From: an uncultured Cryomorphaceae bacterium
Lineage (GTDB): Bacteria > Bacteroidota > Bacteroidia > Flavobacteriales > Schleiferiaceae
DNA: 64,000 nucleotides
Assembly: GCA_913009655.1 (NCBI GenBank)
Contig: CAJVWI010000008.1
Location: 1 to 64,000 of the forward strand
Reading direction: 5' to 3'
Below the pieces are notes generated by a model. That model saw nothing but the letters and a program-made list of their open reading frames with translations, was not told the origin of the DNA and made no database searches. Of this stretch, positions 18,459-27,574 are shown in pieces; positions within the stretch are counted from its first letter, which is position 1, and each line of letters starts with the position of its first letter. The position numbers and the translations under genes are program-made.

Positions 18459-21400
18459 TTGTTTGTAAAAATGTACCGGGTTCTGAAATACATATTATTT
18501 CTTTCTAGCTTCTACCTTGAAGCCCAGCCGTTATTTATTCCAAACATGGGCCAATGGGAAGACCCTTTTATTGCAAAGATGGATCTTCGCTTTGGAGCCT
18601 TTTTTTATGAAAAAAACGGTTATCGCGCCATCATCTACGATCCTGAAGAACTTCCAAGCCATCATAATCATTCTCCTGAAAAAGCAGTTTCACAGGTCAG
18701 AGCCCACTCCTTTTCCTGCCAATATCTTGGCTCAAACGAAAACCCAAAATTCATAGGGCTCCTGGAAAGTGAATCGAAACGAAATTATTTTTTAGGAGCA
18801 GACCCCTCACGTTGGAAATCTGAAGTCCCAGAATATTCCGGATTTCAGTTAAAAAATATTTATAATAACATTGACTATGAAATAAAAGATGAAAATGGCA
18901 ATGCAAAATCACTTTGGAAGATTTATCCAGGTGGTGATCCTTTGGATATTAAAATGACCTTCAAAGGTTTGAGCCCAAGAATTAACAAGGAGGGTCAATT
19001 GGTCCTAATGACTGAATTTGGAGAAATTATAGAAACTGCTCCGGTTGCATATTCATTGCCCAAAATGAAAAAAATAAAATGCTCATTTCAAATTCATGGT
19101 GATGTTGTTTCATTCAAACTAGGGAGATACAATAAAAGAGACTCGATCGTGATTGATCCCACTCTAGTATTTGCATCTTTTTCAGGAAGCACGGCTGACA
19201 ATTGGGGATATACAGCAACATATGATGCTTCTGGTAATTTATATGGCGGCGGAATCGTATTTAATCCTGGCTACCCAACGACTATTGGAGTACTGGATCC
19301 AACTTATAATTCTTTAACCACAGGTGGTGGAAATTACTCAAATATGGATATTGGGTTGACGAAGTTTTCCGGTAATGGAACTCAAAGAATCTATTCCACC
19401 TACATCGGTGGAGATCTTCCAGATCAAGCACACTCGATGATTGTTAATAATGCTGGAGAACTGCTGATCTTTGGGACCACAGGTTCTTCAGACTTCCCTA
19501 TCAATGGAATGGCCATAGCCGGTTATGATAAAACATTTAATGGAGGACCATCTTACGGTCCGAGTCAAGGTTCTAATCTTCCGTTCCAATTCAACGCTGG
19601 AATCGATACATATGTCCTAAAACTAAATTCATCTGGAACAGCGATTACTGGTGGCTCTTTTGTTGGAAGCACTTCGAATGAAGGTCTAAATCTAAGTCTT
19701 GCCAAAAATTACGGAGACCAAGCACGAGGAGAGATAGTGGTCGATCAAAATGATAATATTTTTGTTGTAACAACCTCTGGAGCATCAAGTTTCCCAGGAG
19801 CCGGAACCTCTGGAGGACAATCGGACGCAATTGTTTTTTCAATGAATCCAAACTTGCAAAATTTAAGGTGGTCAAGATTTCTGGGAGGGAGCGGAAAAGA
19901 AGCAGGGTCAGGCATTAAGGTTGCAAATAATGGCAAAGTTTATGTTACTGGATCTACAACATCTAATAATTTTCCGAATACGACGGGAGGCAAGAACCCC
20001 AATGCTTTCGGAAGTATTGATGGTTTTATTTCTCGTCTCTCAGCGACAGGGGTGATAGAACAAAGCACCTATTTAGGCACGAATTCAATTGATCAAAGTT
20101 TCTTTATTGATATTGATAAATATGGAGCAGTCTATGTCTTTGGTCAAACTTTTGGGTTGTGGCCAGTATTTCCATCTAATACATGGAGCACGCCCTCTGG
20201 AGGTCAATTTATTCAGAAATACAATAGCCTTCTCACAAGCACCATTTTTAGCACAAAATATGGAACAGCTAACAATAGCATTAACATTGTTCCTACAGCT
20301 TTTAATGTTGATGAATGCTTGAATATTTTGATGTCAGGATGGGGCGGCGAAACAAATGCTGGAAGCTCAGGTTCTGGGGGGTCCACTAATGGTTTATTTA
20401 CAACTACAGATGCAATCCAAAGAACCACAGATGGAAATGATTTCTATTTTTTAGTTATGGAACGTAATGCATCAGCTGTGCTTTACGCTTCTTTTTTTGG
20501 AGGGTCAGGCAATGAACATGTAGATGGAGGCACATCGCGTTTTGCTCCAGATGGCACGATTTACCAGGCAGTTTGTGCCGCATGTTCAAATGGTAGCTTT
20601 CCTACAACACCGGGGGTGGTTTCCCCGATTAACTTATCTCCTAATTGTAATCTTGGAGTTATAAAAATTGATTTTGAAACATCAGTGACAGCAGATGCAT
20701 CTGTTGACTACGAAGCTGACGTTGACACAATCTGTGATAATTTGAGAGTTTCTTTTACTAATAAATCCTTGAATGCAAATCAATTTTTTTGGGATTTCGG
20801 CAATGGTCAAACTTCTTCTGCAAAAGAACCAACAGTGGTCTTCACCAAAGGAGTTTATACAATCAAATTGATCGCCACAGATACTGTTTGCGATATTTCC
20901 GACAGTACATCTTTGACAATTGACCATGACCAAGGTCTGTTCCCTACAGCTGATTTCTCAACAGAGTATTTTGCATGTGACCGCGATTTTAAAGTTACAT
21001 TTTACAACAAAAGTGATGGTTCGCAGAGACATGAATGGCGTTTTATAGGTGGGTCAATACAATTCGGAGATACTGTTAATTTTTATTTCAGTAACCCTGG
21101 AACTTTTGAAACTCAACTAATTGCCTATGACACAACCTGCGGTACTTCTGACACTATATTTAAGAGTATCACCTTTGATCCAGATTGGCCCGGTCCAGAT
21201 GTTACAGTCTCCCCTGATTCGTGTAAAGATGGAAGGATAAGAGTCAATGTTGAATATGGCTCTGATACTTCAATCTATATTTACAAATGGACCTTTGAGA
21301 ATGGTATAACAGATACAGGTCGAGTTACAACATACAGGCTCCCTGCAAGCGGAACATATACTGTCCATTTAGACTTAATAGATACGATCTGTAACGCTGT

Positions 21401-21704
21401 ATACGGGTATGACTTTACCTCTACAATCCTAAGATTGGATCAAAGACTCTTTATCCCTAATGCTTTTACGCCTAATGGCGACGGAACTAATGAAGAACTT
21501 AGGATTGGAGGAAATGACTGTTTTTTAAACGATCGTTTTGTAATACTGAACTCAATTGGAACTGTTGTTTTTGAAACCTCTGAACCCTTCAAGGAGTTTT
21601 GGGACGGAAAAATTAACGGAAAGCCTGCTCAACAAGACACTTATGTCTATCGCTTTGAGACCGAAGATGGATGGGTTTATGGATATGTCAGTCTAATCTA
21701 TTGA
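18459..21704 (+). CDS. Secreted SBBP-repeat/PKD protein with gliding-motility-type (T9SS type B, CHU_C-like) C-terminal domain
   Basis: 1081 aa; repeated 'STYIGG..DQ...I' and 'FLGGSGKEAG' beta-propeller-like units, PKD-like FFWDFGNGQTSSAKEPTVVF, C-term FIPNAFTPNGDGTNEELRIGG...DTYVYRFETEDG. Confidence 0.88.
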   Translation: MFVKMYRVLKYILFLSSFYLEAQPLFIPNMGQWEDPFIAKMDLRFGAFFYEKNGYRAIIYDPEELPSHHNHSPEKAVSQVRAHSFSCQYLGSNENPKFIGLLESESKRNYFLGADPSRWKSEVPEYSGFQLKNIYNNIDYEIKDENGNAKSLWKIYPGGDPLDIKMTFKGLSPRINKEGQLVLMTEFGEIIETAPVAYSLPKMKKIKCSFQIHGDVVSFKLGRYNKRDSIVIDPTLVFASFSGSTADNWGYTATYDASGNLYGGGIVFNPGYPTTIGVLDPTYNSLTTGGGNYSNMDIGLTKFSGNGTQRIYSTYIGGDLPDQAHSMIVNNAGELLIFGTTGSSDFPINGMAIAGYDKTFNGGPSYGPSQGSNLPFQFNAGIDTYVLKLNSSGTAITGGSFVGSTSNEGLNLSLAKNYGDQARGEIVVDQNDNIFVVTTSGASSFPGAGTSGGQSDAIVFSMNPNLQNLRWSRFLGGSGKEAGSGIKVANNGKVYVTGSTTSNNFPNTTGGKNPNAFGSIDGFISRLSATGVIEQSTYLGTNSIDQSFFIDIDKYGAVYVFGQTFGLWPVFPSNTWSTPSGGQFIQKYNSLLTSTIFSTKYGTANNSINIVPTAFNVDECLNILMSGWGGETNAGSSGSGGSTNGLFTTTDAIQRTTDGNDFYFLVMERNASAVLYASFFGGSGNEHVDGGTSRFAPDGTIYQAVCAACSNGSFPTTPGVVSPINLSPNCNLGVIKIDFETSVTADASVDYEADVDTICDNLRVSFTNKSLNANQFFWDFGNGQTSSAKEPTVVFTKGVYTIKLIATDTVCDISDSTSLTIDHDQGLFPTADFSTEYFACDRDFKVTFYNKSDGSQRHEWRFIGGSIQFGDTVNFYFSNPGTFETQLIAYDTTCGTSDTIFKSITFDPDWPGPDVTVSPDSCKDGRIRVNVEYGSDTSIYIYKWTFENGITDTGRVTTYRLPASGTYTVHLDLIDTICNAVYGYDFTSTILRLDQRLFIPNAFTPNGDGTNEELRIGGNDCFLNDRFVILNSIGTVVFETSEPFKEFWDGKINGKPAQQDTYVYRFETEDGWVYGYVSLIY

Positions 21705-21723
21705 ACACCCATTAGACTTGATA

Positions 21724-22860
21724 TCAACTTTGTGATTCTGATTTTATTTTTTGAAGGATAGTTATAAAAGAATCCACCTCTTGTTTAGTACTATACCGGG
21801 AAAAAGAAATACGAGTTCCTCCTTGTGAATTCAAAGCATTTAAAACATGGGAGCCGCCTGTTGCTCCGCTGCTGCATGCACTACCACCAGAACATTGAAC
21901 TCCATTTATATCTAATTGAAAGTTGAGCATTCCATTTTTATGAAGTTCCTGATGATAAAAATTTAAAACAGTGTAAAGACTATTTTCTATTTCACCTGAA
22001 AGGCCATTAAATTGAACTTCGGGGAATTCAGATTTTAGCCTAATAATTGCATATTTTTTCACTTCCGAAACTTTTGCAATGTCAGCGACCATATCATCAA
22101 AGCATAAGTTAAATGCTGCACCTAACCCGGCAATCCCTAGCACATTTTCAGTTCCTGCTCTATGGCCCCTTTCCTGGGCGCCGCCTAGAATAAAAGGCTT
22201 ACAGATCACTCCTTGCCGGACAAAAGCAAAACCAACTCCCTTTGGACCGTGGAATTTATGACCGCTGCATGCAGCAAAATCGACTTTAATCTTCGAGAAA
22301 TCTATTGGTAAATGTGCCATTGTTTGAACAGTATCACTGTGAAGATAAGCTCCGTACTTCTTGCACAATTCGGATAAACCTTGCAAGTCAATAAGGTTAC
22401 CTATTTCATTATTTGCATGCATCAAGGAAACCATTACATTTTCTCCTGTCTTTGACTCTAACTCTTTACTTAACCACCCAAAATCATGAACTCCACTATT
22501 ATCATGAGGTATATAATGAACCTCACATAATTTATTTTCTTTAATATGTTCTGCAACATGGGCAACCGCATGATGCTCAATTTTGGATGTATAAAGATGC
22601 TTAATATCACAGTTCTTGATGCCTGAAATTAACGCCCAATTATCTGCTTCAGTCCCCCCACAGGTGAAAACAATTTCTGATGGCTTACAATGTAGTCTTG
22701 ATGCAATGTCTTTACGAACGGTTTCTATTATTGCCTTCGCCTTTCTCCCCTCACTGTGAGTACTACTTGGGTTTCCAAAATTATCCATCGCATTAGCCAT
22801 AGCCAATTTGGCCTCTTCGGATAATGGCGTTGTTGCTGCGTTGTCGAAGTATATACTCAT
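21724..22860 (-). CDS. Cysteine desulfurase (NifS/IscS family)
   Basis: 378 aa, IYFDNAATTPLSEEAK, CSGHKFHGPKGVGF (PLP lysine), GGSACSSG. Confidence 0.95.
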   Translation of the reverse strand: MSIYFDNAATTPLSEEAKLAMANAMDNFGNPSSTHSEGRKAKAIIETVRKDIASRLHCKPSEIVFTCGGTEADNWALISGIKNCDIKHLYTSKIEHHAVAHVAEHIKENKLCEVHYIPHDNSGVHDFGWLSKELESKTGENVMVSLMHANNEIGNLIDLQGLSELCKKYGAYLHSDTVQTMAHLPIDFSKIKVDFAACSGHKFHGPKGVGFAFVRQGVICKPFILGGAQERGHRAGTENVLGIAGLGAAFNLCFDDMVADIAKVSEVKKYAIIRLKSEFPEVQFNGLSGEIENSLYTVLNFYHQELHKNGMLNFQLDINGVQCSGGSACSSGATGGSHVLNALNSQGGTRISFSRYSTKQEVDSFITILQKIKSESQS

Positions 22861-22880
22861 AAATACGAAAATAGAATAAT

Positions 22881-22888
22881 CAAAAGTA
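22881..22888 (-). promoter_or_regulatory. Candidate Bacteroidota -7 element TACTTTTG upstream of the cysteine desulfurase
   Basis: Reverse strand TACTTTTG matches TAnnTTTG, 20 nt upstream of the ATG; no clear -33 TTG. Confidence 0.35.
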
Positions 22889-22918
22889 AAATATACTTTC
22901 TAAATTCTTGAATTAAAA

Positions 22919-24331
22919 TTATTGACCCAAGTCGTTTATTTGATTGACAAACTTTAGTGCAAGAGTCTCTGCTTCCAATTTACTCTTTGCTTCTGTGTAA
23001 ATTCTTACAATTGGTTCGGTATTAGACTTTCGCATGTGAACCCAACTTTCCTTGAAATCTATCTTGACTCCATCTATGCGACTAACCTTTTCATTTTTAA
23101 ATTGACTTGCCACTTTATCCATTATTTTTTCTAAATCCACTGATGAAGAAAGAGAGATTTTTTCTTTTGCCATATAGTAACTTGGATAAGATGAACGTAA
23201 AGCAGATACGGTCAATCCTTCATCTAAACTCTTTAGATTAGCTAAATGAGTTAGAAACAATGCTATACCCACTAAAGAATCCCGACCATGATGAAGAGGT
23301 GGGTAAATAATTCCACCATTACCTTCTCCACCAATAATGGCATCACATTCTTTCATTTTTTCAACTACGTTCACCTCTCCCACTGCAGAGGTAAAATACT
23401 TTGAATTATGTCTTATTGCGATATCATTCAAAGCCCTAGAGCTTGAAAGATTACTGACGCAATTACCGCTAGACTTTGATAGAAGATAATCAGCAACTGC
23501 AACAAGAGTATATTCTTCTCCAAAAAGTTCTCCATCTTCAGATACAAATACCAATCGATCAACATCGGGATCAACCACAATACCTAGGTCACAATTTGAA
23601 TTAGAGACCAAATTACAGATATCATCAAGATGCTTTCTTAGAGGTTCCGGGTTATGGGGAAATTGGCCATTAGGTTCGCAATATAAAAGTTCCTGATTTT
23701 TGACACCTAAAGCACTTAATAATATAGGCACAGATATGCCACCTGTTGAGTTTACGGCATCCACAGCTACCTTAAAATTAGAATTTCGAATCGCTGCAAC
23801 ATCAACATCATCGAGATCAAGAATGGCATCAATATGCTCTCTGATTCCCCCATCAAAAGAAATTATCTTACCAATTTGATGGACATCTGCATAATTGAAC
23901 TCTTTTGACCTTGAATAATCCAATATTTTCTCACCATCACTTGCTGAAAGAAATTCACCTTGAACATTTAATAATTTCAAAGCATTCCATTCAACGGGGT
24001 TGTGAGAAGCTGTAATTACTATGCCACCATCACAGTTTTTCATTACAACCATCATTTCTACTGTAGGAGTTGTCGATAATCCTAAATCTAAAACATCAAT
24101 GCCCATAGAAATCATAACAGAAGAGACTAAATTATGCACTAAAAGGCCAGAGGGTCGAGCATCTCTTCCAATAGCAATTTTTAGTTTAGTTTTTCCAAGT
24201 TTTTTATTTTGATCTTTGAGCCATGCAGCATAAGCAGAGCTGAAGGAAACAACATCAATTGGTGTAAAATTCTCTCCAGGTTTACCACCTATAGTTCCTC
24301 GAATTCCGGAAATTGAAGTAATCAATGACAT
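22919..24331 (-). CDS. glmM: Phosphoglucosamine mutase
   Basis: 470 aa, SGIRGTIGGKPGENFTP, GIVITASHNPVEWNALKLLN, DPDVDRLVF, RKSNTEPIVRIYTEA. Confidence 0.9.
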   Translation of the reverse strand: MSLITSISGIRGTIGGKPGENFTPIDVVSFSSAYAAWLKDQNKKLGKTKLKIAIGRDARPSGLLVHNLVSSVMISMGIDVLDLGLSTTPTVEMMVVMKNCDGGIVITASHNPVEWNALKLLNVQGEFLSASDGEKILDYSRSKEFNYADVHQIGKIISFDGGIREHIDAILDLDDVDVAAIRNSNFKVAVDAVNSTGGISVPILLSALGVKNQELLYCEPNGQFPHNPEPLRKHLDDICNLVSNSNCDLGIVVDPDVDRLVFVSEDGELFGEEYTLVAVADYLLSKSSGNCVSNLSSSRALNDIAIRHNSKYFTSAVGEVNVVEKMKECDAIIGGEGNGGIIYPPLHHGRDSLVGIALFLTHLANLKSLDEGLTVSALRSSYPSYYMAKEKISLSSSVDLEKIMDKVASQFKNEKVSRIDGVKIDFKESWVHMRKSNTEPIVRIYTEAKSKLEAETLALKFVNQINDLGQ

Positions 24332-24356
24332 ATGGCCTTGTTTTTGATTAAGAACA

Positions 24357-24364
24357 CAAAATTA
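24357..24364 (-). promoter_or_regulatory. Candidate -7 element TAATTTTG upstream of glmM
   Basis: Reverse strand TAATTTTG matches TAnnTTTG, 25 nt upstream of the ATG. Confidence 0.35.
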
Positions 24365-24484
24365 GTGTATAAATGAAGCACAGAAAATTAGAGACAATAA
24401 ATGTTAAAAAGTGTTGGAAAACCAAAGAATAATGGGTATAAATAAAAGAAAGTTTCTAACTAGATTGTACTTGTAATTATATCT

Positions 24485-25852
24485 ATGGGAAATTTAGAAT
24501 CTGATCACCTAATTCTGAAATTTGAAAAAGCGTTAAAAGAAAAGTTTTCACTTTTTTTTGATGTTGATGAATTTGAACAAATTGCAGATTATTACTTAGA
24601 GACGGGTCAGTTGCATCATGCCCTTATTGCCATTGACATGGGGGGAGAACAACATCCCCACGCAATAACCTTTGCTGTGAAAAGAGCTCGATATTATGTT
24701 GCAGCACATCAACTTGATCAGGCAGAAGAAGCTATAGAATCGGCAGAGAATATCGCTCCCAACCATCCTGATTTGGATTGGGCACGTGGCCAACTATTCA
24801 TGCGTCAAGGCAAGCACCAAAAGGCAATAAAAGCCTTGAAGAACGCACTCCAAAATACTGAAGATCAGTTTCCTATCCAAGGCCACCTAGCAAGTCTATA
24901 TACCGCTATTGGAGAATTTAGCCATGCTATTAAAGTTCTAAAAGCAATGCTCCGAGAAGAGCCAAAAGATGATCATCTGTTGTACATGTTAGCAGCTAAT
25001 TTTGACATGGATAATAAAGATGAAAAATCGACTGAATGGTTTCGTACCTACCTCGACCAATACCCATACAGTGAAACTGGATGGTACCACCTTGGAGCCG
25101 CACTTTTTAGACTTGAAAGCTTTGACAAAGCACTAGAAGCATTTGAATACGCTCTTTTGATTGATGAAAAATTTACTGCTGCACATTTTGATACTGGTAG
25201 AATTCTTGAAGAATTAAGGCAATACCCCGAGTCCATAAAGTCATACAAAAACGCATTAAAGTCAGAACAAAATGGCTATACATTTTACCGATTGGGAATA
25301 TGTTACCAATTAAATAGTCAAATCCCCGAAGCTACAGAGGCTCTAAAACTTGCAATAAAACAAGATGAAGACCTAGATGAAGCATGGATAGAATTGGCAA
25401 TAATTTATGGGGAAGGGCAACGGCTTTTTGAAGCCATTGAACATGTGAAAAAAGCTCTCTCATTAGATCCAGAAAACCCAGATTACTATCTCATTGCATA
25501 CGATTTATACCACAGACTAGGGTTGTTTATTGAAGCTGAAAAAATGCTTAGAATGATCCTGAAATCTCTAAGAACAGAGGAACCCAAGGGATTATTTGAA
25601 TATGTAAAAACTCTGCAAAAAATCAATCAAGACTCTGCTGCAAAAGAAGTGATAAAAATGGGTTTAGAACGTTACCCTGAAAGTATCGATATGTCAGTAA
25701 TTGAGTGTGGATTCATAATGGGGTTAGAAAATGAGAATAAACTAGCAGCAGAGCTTATATCCAACGGTCAATTGCAATATTCAAAAGAATTTAAAGAGAT
25801 ATTACTTCGATATTACCCAGGGCTAGAATCTGACCCTCGCCTAAGTCATTAA
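24485..25852 (+). CDS. Tetratricopeptide repeat protein
   Basis: 455 aa, many TPR-like repeats (e.g. AWYHLGAALFRLESFDKALEAFEYALLID type). Confidence 0.92.
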   Translation: MGNLESDHLILKFEKALKEKFSLFFDVDEFEQIADYYLETGQLHHALIAIDMGGEQHPHAITFAVKRARYYVAAHQLDQAEEAIESAENIAPNHPDLDWARGQLFMRQGKHQKAIKALKNALQNTEDQFPIQGHLASLYTAIGEFSHAIKVLKAMLREEPKDDHLLYMLAANFDMDNKDEKSTEWFRTYLDQYPYSETGWYHLGAALFRLESFDKALEAFEYALLIDEKFTAAHFDTGRILEELRQYPESIKSYKNALKSEQNGYTFYRLGICYQLNSQIPEATEALKLAIKQDEDLDEAWIELAIIYGEGQRLFEAIEHVKKALSLDPENPDYYLIAYDLYHRLGLFIEAEKMLRMILKSLRTEEPKGLFEYVKTLQKINQDSAAKEVIKMGLERYPESIDMSVIECGFIMGLENENKLAAELISNGQLQYSKEFKEILLRYYPGLESDPRLSH

Positions 25853-25854
25853 TC

Positions 25855-26772
25855 ATGAATGCAAAAACTTATGATAGGAATCACGAGCGTTCAAAGTCCT
25901 ACTTACTGATATTTTTAAAAGGATTGGCCATGGGCGCCGCAGATGTTGTCCCTGGAGTCTCTGGGGGGACAATAGCATTTATAACTGGCATTTACAAAAG
26001 ACTGCTAAACGCAATTAGCTCATTAAATTTAGATTTATTTAGATCCTTAATAAAGTTAGGAATAAGTTCAGCTTGGACTAAAATTGATGGTAATTTTTTA
26101 TTAGCACTTTTTTCAGGAATACTAGTTTCAATATTAAGTTTATCCAAACTGGTTCTTTGGGGTTTAAAAAACTATAATGAGATTGTTTGGAGCTTCTTTT
26201 TTGGACTTATTCTGGCGAGTCTACCTTTGATTTTTTCCAAGCTAATCAAAAGTGTGCACTGGAGTAAATGGCTACCGTATAGTTTCATTGGAATATGCAT
26301 AGGTTCTGTAATTACTTTTTTACCATTAGCTAACCCCGAACTGACATTATGGTATGTATTTCTTTCTGGGTTTGTAGCAATATGTGCAATGATTTTACCT
26401 GGAATTAGCGGTTCTTTTATCCTTATACTCTTAGGTTCATATGAAGGTATTTTAAATGGTTTAAATAGCGCAAACTGGTCACTCATTATAGTTTTTACCA
26501 TAGGAGCAGCCTCAGGCTTAATATCGTTTGGACGAGGCCTCAGATATTTATTTGATAAAATCCCAAATATTATGACAGCACTGATGGGAGGCTTCATCAT
26601 TGGGTCGCTAGTAAAAATTTATCCTTTCAAAATTATAAGCCCAAATGGAATGGAATATCCCAGATTCATAAATTCTGAAGACTCGATATTAATATGCTCA
26701 TTGGCCTTTTCGTTAGGGTTTATTTTTATTTCTGCTCTGAACTTATTGGGGAATAAAAATAACCTTAAATAA
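25855..26772 (+). CDS. DUF368 family membrane protein (proposed polyprenyl-phosphate translocase family)
   Basis: 305 aa, KGLAMGAADVVPGVSGGTIAFITGIYKRLL and ICAMILPGISGSFILILLGSYEGIL; both PGxSG motifs. Confidence 0.92.
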   Translation: MNAKTYDRNHERSKSYLLIFLKGLAMGAADVVPGVSGGTIAFITGIYKRLLNAISSLNLDLFRSLIKLGISSAWTKIDGNFLLALFSGILVSILSLSKLVLWGLKNYNEIVWSFFFGLILASLPLIFSKLIKSVHWSKWLPYSFIGICIGSVITFLPLANPELTLWYVFLSGFVAICAMILPGISGSFILILLGSYEGILNGLNSANWSLIIVFTIGAASGLISFGRGLRYLFDKIPNIMTALMGGFIIGSLVKIYPFKIISPNGMEYPRFINSEDSILICSLAFSLGFIFISALNLLGNKNNLK

Positions 26773-26785
26773 CAACTCCAAAAAG

Positions 26786-27547
26786 ATGAGTTACAATTTT
26801 GCTGTTATTGGCGACCCGATTGACAAATCCCAATCCCCTTCATTATTTCGAAAAATATGGAGCAATAATCCATTAAAAACCAAACTAAATTATTCTTCAA
26901 TAAATCTTAATGAATTTCAACTTGAAGAGTTTTTAGCAACAACTGATTTAAATGGATTTAATGTAACTGCGCCTCTTAAAGAGACTATAATTCCACATCT
27001 CTCAAGACTAACTACAATAGCAGAGGAAATAAAAGCAGTTAACACGGTAGCTAGAGTAAATGATGAATGGATTGGCCACAATACTGATGGAGACGGATTT
27101 TGGGAAATGTGTAAGAATCAACTGCCAACTCCAGAGAAAAGTCAAGATATATGTATTTTGGGCAATGGTGGTGCTGCAAGGGCGATTGTTTACATTTTAA
27201 ATAGTTTAGGCTATCATGGCCTTATTCTATGCAGAACGCCTAAAGGAAATTTTAATTGGCCGGAAATTAAATTTAACACGATTAAGGAATTAAAAGCTAC
27301 CGCAGTAATTCAATGCACAACATTAGGAATGACCCCAAATATTAATAGTAGCCCTCCCCTACCAATTTGGCTAGGCAAAAATAAGCCCGTCGCATTTGAT
27401 TTAATTTATGAACCTACTGAAACAAAATTCCTAAAAGAAATGGAATTTCAAGGCTGTAAAACTATAGGAGGATCACAAATGTTAATATTTCAAGCAAAAA
27501 AAGCATGGAGGTATTGGGTAGATGTCCTCAATATTCCTCAAATTTGA
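26786..27547 (+). CDS. aroE: Shikimate dehydrogenase
   Basis: 253 aa, FAVIGDPIDKSQSPSLF, GFNVTAPLKETI, NTVARVNDEWIGHNTDGDGF, ILGNGGAARAIVY. Confidence 0.95.
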   Translation: MSYNFAVIGDPIDKSQSPSLFRKIWSNNPLKTKLNYSSINLNEFQLEEFLATTDLNGFNVTAPLKETIIPHLSRLTTIAEEIKAVNTVARVNDEWIGHNTDGDGFWEMCKNQLPTPEKSQDICILGNGGAARAIVYILNSLGYHGLILCRTPKGNFNWPEIKFNTIKELKATAVIQCTTLGMTPNINSSPPLPIWLGKNKPVAFDLIYEPTETKFLKEMEFQGCKTIGGSQMLIFQAKKAWRYWVDVLNIPQI

Positions 27548-27574
27548 ACAGAAATTCATTAAATACCACCAGCT

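Noticed and set aside
26172-26600. 142-aa minus-strand ORF
   Set aside because: Shadow ORF antisense to the well-supported DUF368 gene.
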